A stretch of 64,000 bases of DNA from Oxyruncus cristatus (Eukaryota > Chordata > Aves > Passeriformes > Cotingidae). The position numbers and the translations under genes are program-made. Within the stretch, counting starts at the first letter, position 1. Each line of letters opens with the position of its first letter. The stretch spans positions 322,718-386,717 of the forward strand of contig VXAY01002875.1 of NCBI GenBank assembly GCA_013399855.1, written 5' to 3'. Shown one piece after another: positions 35,416 to 48,043 of this stretch. Under the pieces are notes generated by a model. That model saw nothing but the letters and a program-made list of their open reading frames with translations, was not told the DNA's origin and ran no database searches.

Positions 35416-38400
35416 TACTCATTTTATGTTCACTTGATTAGACTTGGAGACTTGTGTTCTTTATATGCTGCACATTCCCTGAAGTCACATTATTAGCTAG
35501 GTTTAAAGATGGGATACTCTGTCCAAACCATCTCTCTTGCAGCCCAAATTTGCCAGTTTTAAGGGTTCTTACAAACATGTACTTTACAGACACATTCTGA
35601 TAGTGCAGAAGCTGTTTTTTTCTTCTTACTTGATGATCTAACATTTAACAGTTTCTAAACCTCAAATCCTATAATCTTATTTAAAGTCCGATATAAACCA
35701 GAAAGCATTGATAGACTTGCTGATTTAAATAAAGACATGATTTATTTATTTCCTCAAAGTGTTGTGAAATATGAGGATGGGGAGGATAGAAAAATAAGAA
35801 AATTGCTCATTCTGATTACAGAAGATATAATTTACCCAGTGAAAGGTGGCGTATATAAAACCAACATAAAGCTGCAAAGGCTTCAAGCTGTAATTGCTGA
35901 AGCTGTGGTACCTACAACTGAAGGATACTGAGCAGGAAGCTGATGAGATTAGTGAAAGCAGTTAAGCAAACAAACAGCCATTGTTATAATTCTCTATGCT
36001 CTTCTATGATTAATATTGGTTTCAATGTTAGTATTTAATTTGCTCAGCTGTGCTTTCACTGCTTTTAGGCAGATAATCAACTGTAAATTCATAGGTTTTA
36101 GTATTCTAGTTTTAAGCATGGTAAAAAGTTTACTTGGGGTTGTACTCTGTTAAGTGCCGTGACACGGAAAAGCTGAACAATTTATATTTGTGCCTTTCAG
36201 CTCTTCCATTTAATGTGCTGCTACATAACAGGAAAATGTTTTCTGATTACCTGCTCTCTTAACACTGTAATCTCTTAAAATACTTCATTCTTGAAATATT
36301 TAAACTATGCAGACCACCCAGAAGGGCCCAGCAGACAAGAGGTTACAAACCAGTGATTTTCCCTTCAACTCCTCATGTTACTATGTCAAGCAGCAGTTAA
36401 GAAACGAATCAGCTATGCAGAAAAGCTATCCATTTTGATTTTTCATAAAGAAAATAGTCCAGAGATATGCAGAAATCATGTTCAAACCAGCTTTCATAAA
36501 ACTGTCCTAACTCCTTTTTAAAGATTTGTAATCCTAGTTATTCTTAGTAGATTTGGACAACTGCCATCTCATTGAGCCACTTCTTAATTTCTTATAGTAG
36601 TCAAGCTTGACTATAGGATTTCAGTGTAAAAGCTGAACTATACATTTGTTTCCTGATCTAATAGATCTCAATCAAATAAACGTAGGAGAGCACTTCATCT
36701 TATATAATATAAATATACTTCTTTATATGCTAGATGAACTTACTAAGTATTATTTCAAAGCAAAGCATGTTATTATACATCTGGTTAAAATTTACTGAAA
36801 CCTGTTTATAAATAAAACCACTGCTTGTCCAGGTTAAGAGTTCTCAAAATACATCGTTGTCTAAAATTAACATATATATGAATCTGTTCAGAAATCAGAA
36901 GGGTATAAGTGGGAGGGAGTTGCTTGGTACCATTCTGTGTGAATTTATGTGAGCATGGGTTTGCTAGAGAGAAGAACTAACACAGGAATATATACAAAAG
37001 GAACAGAAAGCCAGTCCCAGAAGGGCTAAGAATATGACTCTTAAAAAGAGTCTATATTAAAAATATTATATATATATATAATATATATAAAATATTATAT
37101 ATATATCAAAATATTCTTTTTTTAAATTTATGTGATGGTGACTCAAGAAATTAATACAATCTTTGTATTCCATGTTATACATATTTTAGATACCAAATAT
37201 ATACACACCAGTATATACTTATATATAAATATGCAAACTATAAGTGAAACCCAAAATATAAACAGTTCTAGACTACCTTTTTTGCAACAGTTCCTCAAGT
37301 TTTATTGTTTTGGAATCCTTAATTTTCAAGATTAAGACTCTGAAGGAACTTTAAATTATTTTGATCACTCTATCTGCAAATCTAACTGAGTGGCCCTCCA
37401 ACAATAAAGCCTGAGCTCTGAGACAGTGTGATGTGAAGTTTCTGTTATTCCAGGAACCATACATCCCGTACAATTTCTTAACGGACCTCTAGTCATCTGC
37501 AGAAAGATTTATTTTTTTTTTTCTGCATTCTGGGATAGAATGGGAAGATTTGAAGTCAGGCCTTTTTGCAGATGCTGGATCGTTCCTTCCACCATTACAG
37601 GGACCCTGTAGGAATCAGAGGAATGGTTGCTTGTAGGTTGATGAGAATACAAATGTGAAGTGCATCTCCCCTTTAAAAGGATACTCTGTTGCCTTACAAA
37701 AAGAGACACGCAGGATTGTACTGTACTGATAAGCAACATGGAATACAGTTACATCTGATGGAATCTGAAGCCACATGGGAAGACGGACAATTGTTTCTTA
37801 CACGCTTTAAGGACCAAGTGGGAATGAGACATGACATATAGGTCTTCATCTTGAAACTTGGACTTCTAGTGAGTCATGAGGACTGTCCAAAGGAATGGAA
37901 GTCCTTACTCTTTTCACAATACTGTAAACCAGCTATACTGTATGGAAATAATGGTATTTACCTTATTTGACAGAAGCACCAGTGGCAACTAGAAGGTTAG
38001 AAAACGTGGCAATATGCAGAGGCTGAATGAAATGATCCTTCATTGGTAATTACCCTGTCTCCACAATATTAGGAGGATTCTTTTGATAAGACAATATTAA
38101 GGCTACACAAGAATACATATAGTCTAAGTCAGGTCAAGAGATTTGAACTACTCGCCCTCTTATGAGTAACCAAAACGACACTGATAAAAGACACCAGTGT
38201 AAAGACTGAGTAGTGTAGAGGCTGAATGTTTTTTGAGGTTTTTTTGCTGTCTCCAGCAGTGAAAATACTCATCATAGTATCTCTTATTTCAGTGCAGTAT
38301 TAGGATTAGTTTTATAGTTGGTAAAATTCTTGAGCACACTTCCTGAAAAAAACAAGGACGCAGTTCAGGAATTCCAGAGAAGCAGCAAAGCCAGCTAAAT

Positions 38401-41400
38401 TAATAATTTACTGCTGGTCACCATGTGTATCTGCTAATATGGCAGGAAGAGCTGATTGGAATAGCGTAGAAGAAGGCAAGAGAGAAAATTATTTGTTGCT
38501 TCTAGTCACAAATTCAGGGCTGTTGGCCGCTAATTCTGAGCTGGTTAGAGAAACTGAAGTAAGAGAGAGATGTTGGCAGTAACCACTGCTCCTGTTGGCA
38601 CTGCCAGATCTGGCCGTTCTGTAGCTTTTGCCAAACACACAATCCCTTGCCCAGACTGGTCCAAAGCTGGTCTTTTGAGCAGAATCTTTCCATCTGGACT
38701 GCTCTCAAAATGAAGATGACAGAAGGGTATTTGTAATGCTTGTAATGCTTTGCCTTGTCTTTTCTGGTTTCCAGAGCAGTAATGCCTGAATAAGCTTAAA
38801 GAAACTGAAATGGTGCCAGGTACACATCATTATATGTTTCAGCACATCAAATATAAGGGAGAGCAAATCTAAGGTGTTACTCTGTAGCTTCTACAAGGGG
38901 AAAAACTTTTCTGCTTCCAAGGGACTGGGCACGATTTCATGCACAGTGCAAGTGTACTATATTATACAACTCGTACTTAAAGACAGAAAGTCTTGGTGTT
39001 TACCATAATATATTTTAAAAAAAATTATCCTTCTCAAAAATAAAATATTTTTGTACCTTAAAATTGATACCTGGTGGTTTTTTCATAAGAAATATGTATC
39101 TAAATGGCAACATAAACATCTATTTGTTAAAACAGAAATCTCTAACTTCTTTGCAAGGAAATTCTGAGTCCAGGATAGATACTAATGATGGACCTTATGG
39201 CTAAGATGTTCAAGTCTGACATTTGCATGTCAAGATCAACTCTTAAAGGAGGATGAAGCAGAAATATCGGCTCAAAATACAGATATGACACTATAAGCTT
39301 AGAGGCATCTTTTCTCATCTCCTATAATTTTCTTGCTGAATTACAGAGTGAAGACTGTGTAAATAAAGATAAAGCAACACTTATTAGCAATCTTACTCAT
39401 GCAACACATATTCAGGTGAATGTACTTTGGCATCAGTCACCATTCAATGAATAATGATTTTATTCAGTATAAACTACTCTGAATGCAAGAACTGCCATAA
39501 AAAGTTATTAAATTACTTACAAAAGAAGGTGTTAGAAGGGGACCTAGTACGAATAAAACACATGCTTGTAAGAACAGGAATAGGAACAGAAAGTCCTGAA
39601 TTTATTATGTGTAGAGGGTATATGTGTGTTGGTACTGGCTGTGAAAGATGATCCTAAGTGTAAACAACATGTCTTCAGAATCACCAAGAGAGCAAACAAA
39701 GAGAGCTAAAAAGGTCAAGGCCAATAGAATACAATATTTTCCATTTTCATTACAGACTTTTATAGAGCAGCTCAAGTCTATCCACCATTCAGAAATCCAT
39801 GTGAGTATAAATTCTCCTCAGAACAGATCTCTATAGCAAAAAAAAAAAAAAAATCATATCAGCAGTAAGTACTGCTGAGGCATTTTCAGACAGCTAATCA
39901 CTCCCTCCAGAGCTGGCTAGGTCTAATTTGGAATCTGAGCTGACAGTTGTATCCCCCTCTTTCAACCACTTGCTGGGAAAAAAGACAGCTATGCTTCCCT
40001 GCAAATGTAAGTAATAAAAGATAGTGAGGTCTTCAACCCTTAAGGCTAATAGATCTTTGGGTTTTAGAAAGATTGTCCACCTGCTTTTCTAGGGAGATAA
40101 ACCCCCAAAATTAATATTATTCTTTTAAAAAAATAATCTGTTGTGATATAGGTTAGAAATCAAAAGTGTACATTCATACATACTGAAAAATATCATGAGC
40201 TTACTGCAAACTAAATGAGGCAATTGTCAGCAGTGACTTTATTTTTTTTTTTAATAAAGGCAAAAATCTCATTGACAGCAGCTATAGAAATATAGATAAA
40301 TTTTTTCACGCTTCATCTCCTGCCCTGCATTTCTGACTAGCTCACAGAAAGACACAGCCATGTCTGTGCTCTATTCGTGCTTTGAGCCAGCTGGACGTAA
40401 GACCAGCTTCTTTTTAGAAATCCTGTCGCCCCATTAGCACAGTTCTGAGCCCAAGCTAATGTACCCTGCCTCACAGCCAGCCTTATTAACTCCTGTTCAG
40501 CAACTCACAAATCGCAGCTACACAGCTGCCACACTGGAGCTGGCTCCCAGCTGGCTGGTTCAGGCCACAGGCAGAAGGAACATGTCACTGTCAACACCCA
40601 TTCATGTAGATATACCCTCAAATGACCCTAGGCACTGTGTGCTGTAACAAAAGCTATTTTTAAGAATTGGTTCTCCAAATAATTGCATTTTAAGTACATA
40701 ATGCAAACCATATTAGAAATGGAGCAACAATCTTACAGGATACGGTAATGTGAGTTTGTGTCAATACAGCCCCAAGAGTTTGGCACCTAAGCTTGTCTAT
40801 GAACCAACTTTAAAAATAATTAACAGATCCATTAACCTGCCTTATTTTAGTTTTTTTTTCATTGTTATTAAAAATACATACAAAAATTTACATCGTGTCC
40901 TGTAGCAGGAAATTGATACTCTACAGAATGCTTCTACATTGTCATGTAGTACTTTTGACCACTTCCATTGTTGCATCTAAAGCATTACTCTCCTCTTAAA
41001 ATGCATAAAAGACACGAAATACATAAAAGAATTTTAAAAGATACAACAGTCATGCAAAAGATTATCACATTGCATTTGTTGCCTTGCTTTCCCAACACAT
41101 TATCTATTGAACAATGAGGTGAATCAGGAAAGTAAGGACTACTGAAAGAATGTGGTCAACCACGAGAGTGTCCTTCTTTGCACTTTTTGCTTGGTGTTTC
41201 TGAACAGTATTCTTCAGTCAATGTAAATTATGTGTACTTTGTTATAGATTCGGATCCTTCTCCCCCATTCATTACCCTTCCTATTGCAAAGAGAGGTAAG
41301 GCATGCTGTTAGTGAGTCAGTGCACTGGCTTTGCATCAGATCAACTTGACACAACTCCTCAATATTACTTTTCCAGTAGCTTTAAAGGCTTAAAATGCAT

Positions 41401-41690
41401 TCGCTACAGTACTTTTCCTACACAGAACTCCTAAAGAGCTCAATAACAGCCTTTTTGAGGTAATGATGCCTTCGTGAGTAAAAGCAGCAATTGTAAGCAA
41501 ACCAAAGGTCATGGTACGTTGTGACAATGGGAACTTTACAGGGATTTCCACTTCTCCTTCTGTTATCTGCTGTGATTGATCTACTGTGTTCTATTCCTCT
41601 GCTTCTGTACAAGAGACAGTGGAATTAAATAGTCGGAATTAAAAATAAAGCTGCTAAACAGAATTTACTGTTCATAAAAGATTTTCCCCT
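35416..41690. other. Intergenic, AT-rich, no gene seen
   Basis: More than 6 kb without a recognised gene or transposon. Contains an AT dinucleotide repeat near 37063-37106. The open frame at 35737-35931 looked protein-like at first but matches nothing known to me. Exons of a minus-strand transcript starting at the 42-kb CpG island could lie here but none could be defined. Confidence 0.5.
37063..37106. repeat. AT microsatellite
   Basis: Imperfect (TA)n tract with AATATT interruptions, in AT-rich DNA. Confidence 0.85.
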
Positions 41691-41839
41691 TTGGGTCTGG
41701 CTCACTCAGTATGCTGTCTGCAGCAACAGCCACCCACTGTGGAGGATGCAAGTACATACGGTGTGCTCCCAGCTGTTTTCAGTCCAGTTATGTCCTCAGT
41801 CTGACAACTGATCCCAGTGGATCCCTCCTGCAAGTACCT

Positions 41840-42720
41840 GTCCAGTCTCCCAATGAGGTTTTGCACCGCACGGCACCGCGCGGGGAAAGATGCGGGGCAG
41901 CCCCTGCGCGAAGCATCGGGCGACGGCGGCGGCACTGCCCTCCGTCCCCCCCGCCACCCCGCGGCCTTCCCGGGGCGCGGGCGGGAGCCCTGGCTCTTAC
42001 CTGCCAGCGGGCACGGGATGGGGTCTCGGCGCGCCGCGGGCGGGAGCGGGGCAGGAGCAGCCCCGGGCGGCGTCANNNNNNNNNNNNNNNNNNNNNNNNN
42101 NNNNNNNNNNNNNNNNNNNNNNNNNNNNNNNNNNNNNNNNNNNNNNNNNNNNNNNNNNNNNNNNNNNNNNNNNNNNNNNNNNNNNNNNNNNNNNNNNNNN
42201 NNNNNNNNNNNNNNNNNNNNNNNNNNNNNNNNNNNNNNNNNNNNNNNNNNNNNNNNNNNNNNNNNNNNNNNNNNNNNNNNNNNNNNNNNNNNNNNNNNNN
42301 NNNNNNNNNNNNNNNNNNNNNNNNNNNNNNNNNNNNNNNNNNNNNNNNNNNNNNNNNNNNNNNNNNNNNNNNNNNNNNNNNNNNNNNNNNNNNNNCCCTC
42401 TCCCACTCCACGCCAGCGCAGCGCCCCGCGGCAGCGCAGCCCCCTGAGGCGCCGCCATTTCCCCGCCCCCCGGCTCCGCGCTGAGGGGACACCCCGGTCC
42501 CTGCCCTGCCCTGCCCGAGGCTTTGCGGAGCCGGCGCGGCTTTTGTGTGGGGCCGCTGGGCCTCCCCGGGACAGAGCCTCCGCCCGGTGCCCCCGCAGCC
42601 GGCCCTTCGCCGTGGCCCTTCTCGCAAGCTTCCGAGCCCCCGAGGATGGACCCAGCGGCCAAGCGGGGCGTGGGGCATCTTCTCCGTCCTGTGCTGCAAT
42701 GGGTGCTGCTGGGGATCCCA
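41840..42720. promoter_or_regulatory. Orphan CpG island
   Basis: CpG-rich block between AMD1 and GTF3C6 that belongs to neither gene start. It contains a 320-base gap. On the minus strand a consensus splice donor, CAG followed by GTAAGAG, puts an exon end at 42001; on the plus strand ACTG followed by GTGAGC gives a possible donor at 42906. Such an island usually marks a promoter. No protein-coding gene is known here in mammals. An uninterrupted frame at 42545-43102 (185 codons) has no recognised homology. A non-coding, possibly bidirectional transcript is the best guess. Confidence 0.55.
42076..42395. other. Assembly gap, 320 N
   Basis: Undetermined bases in the centre of the orphan CpG island; they hide the likely promoter core. 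Confidence 1.
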
Positions 42721-43439
42721 GCCTCTGGGGATAGAGAACAAACCCTGGCTCTGGGAAGAAACTTGGACACTGTCACTCGGGAGCAGTTGGACAGCACAGC
42801 TGCAGAGGAGTTTGGGGGCCACACTGCACCTTTCCAGACTGGCTGTACAGGGATCTCATCATTGCACAGAACTGGTCAGAGAACAACCAACTGCAACCGG
42901 CACTGGTGAGCCGATGAATTTTCCGCTCCAGAGAATACCTATTAAGTCCTCATATTACTTAGGAGTAACCATCTCTAGGTATGTACCATATTGTATCAGC
43001 TGTAATAAGGAAGGGCTGAAAGAGAAATATCAGGGAAGTCAAGTGGCTTCAAGGACACTGGACATAAAAGCTACTTGTGAAATTGGGGCTCCAGCTGGAT
43101 AACAAGTAGCATAATTTACTCCCTATCTGTTCCCACCTGCTTCAGAAGCCTGTCATCTGCCAAGTTTTACTGGGAGGGATCCCAGTTTTAGGACTCCATG
43201 CAGGACAGCGCAGCAGTTCTCAGCTTTGCCACTCTCTTCCTGCCCCATCACTCACAGACATGAAGATGCATTCCTTCCACGTGTGGATATAGCACCAAGT
43301 TTCCTTAGGATGTTTCCATCTGCTCTTGCCCTCATACACTCCAAGACGTGAAACTGGCAGGAGACAACTCCTTACTGGAAGGAAGAAGCAGTTGAAGCTT
43401 CATTACTTTTAACAGCTAAGCTCTTTTTCCCTGAGGAAG

Positions 43440-43790
43440 ACAAGACAAGATGGGGCTCTTCAAGGACTCTTGGTGGAGTCCTGTTGGATAAGGCCCTTGA
43501 AGGAAAAGGGAGCCCAAGAAACATGGTTAATATTCAAGGATCGCGTCCTCCAAGCTCAACAGCTGTCCATCTCAATGAGTAGGAAGTCATCACCTCTGTG
43601 GATGAATAAGGAGCTCCTAGCCAAACTCAAACACAAAAAGGAAGCACAGTAAATGTGGAATCAAGGACAGATAACCTGTGAGGAATACAGAGACACTGTC
43701 CAAGCATGCAGCTCAGGAAAGTTAAAGCCCAGCTAGAGCTGAAGCCGGTGAGGGATGTCAAAGACAACCAGAAGTGTTCTGTAAGTAAGT
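43440..43790 (+). mobile_element. CR1 LINE, ORF2 fragment
   Basis: Internal CR1 piece from the linker between endonuclease and RT: LFKDSWWSPV-like start, then PLWMNKELLAKLKHKKEAQ at about 43594-43650, then EEYRDTVQAC and a VRDVKDNQK segment near 43750. It carries stops and has no RT core or 3' end, so it is an isolated internal relic. Confidence 0.75.
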
Positions 43791-43799
43791 ACGTAAGTG

Positions 43800-44022
43800 A
43801 CAAGAGTTAAGACTAAGGAAAATGTGAGCCCAGTGCTCCCTCCCTCCTACTGTACTGTATCTCACTCCATCCTCTTAGACTAGACACTGTAAACAGAACA
43901 AGCTCTGTGTAAATAAAGTACCCCTTACTCTACCCTACTCTTTGAGTAGGGTAAGGATTTCCTTACATAATGTAAGGAATTATGGAAAAGACAAAGACAC
44001 ATATGCAAAGGAAACAAACAGG

Positions 44023-44076
<54 letters not shown>

Positions 44077-46420
44077 CGGCAACACCTGTGAGCTGGTTTG
44101 GCTTGCAAATTCCTAACTGAAGAGGCTCAACAATGTAGCCGCAGGGGAAATTGAAATTATCCTCTGTCATACTGTGGGCAAATTACCTTTGTCCTGGGGC
44201 TGATTTACCTTTTGTAAACCTGGCTAGAGCCAGGAATACACATTAGTCTCTTACAAGCTTTCTGCATCTCTCTGCACCTTGCAATCTTGCATTTAGCCAT
44301 TTCGCACGGTAACATTTTACTGAGGGTCTCTTCTGATATCCACAGGCAATTACCTTTTTGCCAAAGGTCATATCATCAGTTTTAGTTACACTTCCACCTG
44401 AAAAAAGCCTGGGAACTACAACACCCTTCTCCTGAGGAAGCCAACTCAGCAACCAGTACAGATACAAAGACTAAACATATAGTGTGTGTATAAATGCACA
44501 CATATGATCTATTACAATTTTTAAATGCTAAATTTTGTGGGTTTTCACTACATAAAACAAAAGGCTTTCAACTAGAGGCACTCACAATCTAAACAGACAG
44601 AAAAAAACTCACAAGAACCTAAACAAAGACTCTTATCCTGTGTTTTTAAAAACATTTAACCTTTTACTTAGACAGACTAGTGCCATGGCCTCTCAAAGAA
44701 AGTAAGTGTTCAGGAGGGAATGGAGAAAGGCCGCTGCCCTTCTAAAAAAGGATTGAGAAGGAATTCCAAGCATGAAGATAAAAATCAAAGGAAAATGAAA
44801 AAATCAGACAAAGTAGAAAGCCAGAATTTATTATGTGTTTCAGTGAACTTTATTTCCTGTAGTGTACCCTAACTGTAATAATGTTTATTTGCTAAAATAG
44901 ATAGACCAAGCCTCTAATCTATGAACTTCCACAACTAAAATTTGCAAACTATAGGGCCCAAAATAAAATACGTATTAATGCACTTAAATTGCAAGTGAAC
45001 CCACTGAAACTAGGGCATCTGTATCTAGATCTCAAACATGATCATGTATTTTAAATTGATCATTTAGTTGTCACTGATTCAAAATTACCTAAGTGCCACC
45101 AAATTACTGGCCTCTGGCAGCATGCACACATAAATCTGCATGTGGACTGACCGGATTGTTAGCTGAGGCCTCAGAAACCCAAAATCTGGATCCTCAACAC
45201 ATGTATTTCCATATTTATCTCATCAAGCAGTTCATCTCACTGGCAGACTCTGAGGACAGTCTCTTTTAAGAGATAAGTTGTTGAAATACTCCTGCCAGGA
45301 TAGGAAAGACCACGGTAAACCACTAATGCCCACAGCAAATTTAGCCTGACAGTGAGGTATTCTCTTTTAAAATACATTGGGCACTAATGCACCAAAAATT
45401 TCCCATCATCCAACTGCATGCCCTGAACCATGATAACTAGGAGACTGAGGTGACCCCAGATACTACATGACACTTAGGCTGATATAAAAGCAAACAAATA
45501 TACTGGCTCCTTCACAGCAGTTCATGCCAGTGTATGATTTACACAGGCTGATCTGGCACAGGTTTATGTTCCTATAAGGGAACTCTAGTTTTAACTATGA
45601 AACTTAACCTCCTCCCAGCTATAAAAAGAGAATAATGGTATTAAATGTAACAGAAGCACTGTCAGTTATGACAATTAATTAAAAAAAATATTCAGAATAG
45701 AGAGTTTATTCTGCTTTACTGAGGTAGAACTTTTTTTAAAAACAACAAAAAATTTATCTAAACAGAAAGGCCTGGTGCAAAAATGTAACTGCCAAGAATA
45801 ATGATCAACAAATAGAAAACAGTAGTTAAGAATTGAGAGGTTGGGTTTACACACATGTACTCATATTGTACAGCATGGGATCAACTAGCTAAAGTTACCA
45901 ACATTTAAATACAGCTTTAAAAGTTAGAAGCACATTAAAACCTCCCTCAGAAATGCTGAACAAGCTAGTCATAATTTTCTTTATCTATGTTCTTCTAGTG
46001 GCAGAACATGAAATCAGATACTCAAAAAATTATTTTTGTTATTTTCTACAGTTCCCAAATATGGCAGCCCATACTAAGGAAATGATACAAAACATTATTT
46101 TAAAATATCTGATAATTAACATTAGTAGTATATTCCACAGCTGTTATCCCCTCCAGTCAATATTCAAGGCTTTGCAATTTGCCTGGTGAAGAGGTAACAT
46201 ACCCCAGCATCTTTTTCTGTATTTAGAACTAATCCAAATTTATAGGCTGTTTTTACCACACTAGTATGTAATATTCTAACGCAAGCTCTAAGAAAAAAAT
46301 AATTAAAAATGTGAAGCTTTTTAAAAAATTAGATGAAGCCTTATGCTGGCCTCCCAAAGAACAATCCTACCAAACGTATTTTATATAAGATCAGTGATTT
46401 TTCTAGGAAAAGGAGAAATG
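43800..46420. other. Intergenic, no gene seen
   Basis: AT-rich spacer with a 49-base T run. No gene or classed transposon was recognised. Confidence 0.5.
44028..44076. repeat. Poly(T) tract, 49 bases
   Basis: Uninterrupted run of 49 T (poly(A) on the minus strand). The length suggests a recent retroposed tail or slippage growth. A minus-strand reading of the flank at 44077-44470 was not recognised as an mRNA copy. Confidence 0.9.
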
Positions 46421-46580
46421 TATCAGATCACACCTACCTGGACACAGTTAAACACTTGATATGGTACCTTATGGAAGATAAGTAGAGGCCAGAGGAAAAT
46501 TTACAGTGAACTCCCTTGTGATCAGTTTTTATTTAACATTTTAATAGATGACTTTGACACAACTAGTAGCAAGACACTTC
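46420..46580 (+). mobile_element. Possible ancient LINE reverse-transcriptase relic
   Basis: Translation of 46525-46560 gives FLFNILIDDFD, resembling the CR1/L2 RT stretch before the FADD motif, and an upstream part recalls the 'AFDT' block. It is heavily decayed. The match is short and could be chance. Confidence 0.3.
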
Positions 46581-46839
46581 TAGTACAAAATCAGAAAACA
46601 TAGCACATGGAAGGAAAACAGGGAAGAATTACATGACAAAACCAGTATGAGACCGAGGACTATGGAGTGCAAAATTGTTGGAATATATAAAATTTTCTTA
46701 AGGAAGGATGTTCTTTAATGTTTGATCTTTGTATAGTTTCAAGAAGCGAGATTTAATCCATGAAACAGAAAGCAACTAACAAGCTCTAAGTGATGCTCAT
46801 GTGTTAGAGAAACAAATTACTTGTTGGTAAAATTGTCTT

Positions 46840-47515
46840 TTTAAGATTTAGGGCTTGATATGCTTCGATGATTTCAGACCTAGGGGCAGTTACCAAAGCT
46901 TGGGAAGGAGGATGTACCACTGACAGTGAACACAGAGAATACAGAATTTGTGGGCCACAAGGACATTTGACAGAATCCTTGAGGAAGCAAATAGAAAAGC
47001 CAACTCAGCAAGTGTGCTGAAATCAGCTCCGACTGGGTGAAAGGTAATTTCAGCAGGAGGAGATCATGACCACCGACTCACAGGCCACCGACCCAAGAAA
47101 CCCATTGACTCAGAAGAGAAAGCCTGAGCATGGGACTAATTAGCATGAGAAACGAGAGAATCATTAACCAACAGAAGACAGAATAGTAATTAATAAGAGT
47201 ACTATGTAACTTGCAGCCAATGGACACTAATTCCTTTGTTTGCTCAAGTGTATGAATAGCAGAAAGTTTTGCTAGTTGGTGTACTTGATTTGTGGAATAT
47301 TACCGAGCACCCAGGCATGTGCAAATCTGAAATAAATAATCAGTGTCTCTCTCGAGTGTGTAATTATTGGCTTATTGCACACCAGGTAACAAATCTGATT
47401 TTTGTGGACAACGTCCTGTACTTACAAACACGTAAGTCAAGAAGATACCTCAGAAACCCAGGTCAGATGGAAATTAGGCAGGGGTGTATTTGAACCCTGA
47501 CAGGATAACAGAAAG
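46840..47515 (+). mobile_element. Probable solo LTR of an endogenous retrovirus
   Basis: The segment has the order of signals of a retroviral LTR: a CCAAT box at 47217-47221, a weak TATA-like tatgaatag about 35 bases later, AATAAA at 47331-47336, and a terminal part with tgtatttgaaccctgaca near 47485. No gag, pol or env sequence lies beside it, so it would be a solo LTR. The family and exact ends were not identified and no target-site duplication was confirmed. Confidence 0.4.
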
Positions 47516-47931
47516 CATCAGGAAAGGACGTAGCTCGCCGAAATGAAGTGTATATTTTACTTTTTAATTATTTGATAAAACCTTTCTAAACCAATGGTCT
47601 GTACCGGAAGCAGTCCATTACTTGTGTCAAGAAAAAGATGTATTTGACAGCCCTTTCTAAAAAAAAAAAAAAAGGGAGGATGATGGAAGGTATTTTAGTG
47701 ATCTCCATTTTCCAGTACCACTTCTGAGATTCAAGAAAAACCTGCAGAGCATTTGGGGACGCCAAACAGTAATTCTTTTTGTTTTTAACACTCAGCGCAG
47801 GGTCGGAGCCGTGTCCCCCGGAGGGAGGGGAGGCCATGGCACAGCCCGCCCACGGCCGCTGTGGCTGCGGGGCGGGGCCGCTCCCGCTCTAAGATGGCGC
47901 CGCCGGCCCCACGTGGTGCGCGCTGAGGCGC

Positions 47932-47954
47932 GGGCAGGGCAGGGCAGGGCAGGG
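47932..47954 (+). repeat. GGGCA tandem repeat, G-quadruplex-capable
   Basis: Five GGG tracts, each separated by CA, ending 20 bases before the GTF3C6 start codon. If transcription starts near 47890 it lies in the 5' UTR and could fold as an RNA G-quadruplex. Seen directly; folding is inferred. Confidence 0.7.
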
Positions 47955-47974
47955 CAGAGGCGGGCCCCGGTGAC

Positions 47975-48043
47975 ATGGCGGCGGCGGCGGGCACGGGGAG
48001 CGAGGGCGACAGGAGCGATGAAGCGGAGGAAGACGAGGTGGAG
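47975..48043 (+). CDS. GTF3C6: GTF3C6 coding exon 1
   Basis: ATG at 47975 in a good context (gtgacATGG), encoding MAAAAGTGSEGDRSDEAEED and on. The start fits the mammalian Ala-rich, then acidic N terminus. Two donors in the same phase are possible: after GAG at 48037 (gtggag) or after GAG at 48043 (gttcgt). The choice adds or removes Val-Glu; the later one is used here. Confidence 0.85.

Noticed and set aside
35737..35931. A 64-codon frame rich in Lys, Ile and Val, looking protein-like
   Set aside because: No known match, no splice signals and AT-rich composition, which favours such residues by chance.
41702..42824. Several 180-300 codon frames across the second gap
   Set aside because: Same artefact of N bases and GC-rich DNA. 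Only the splice-donor and CpG signals were kept.
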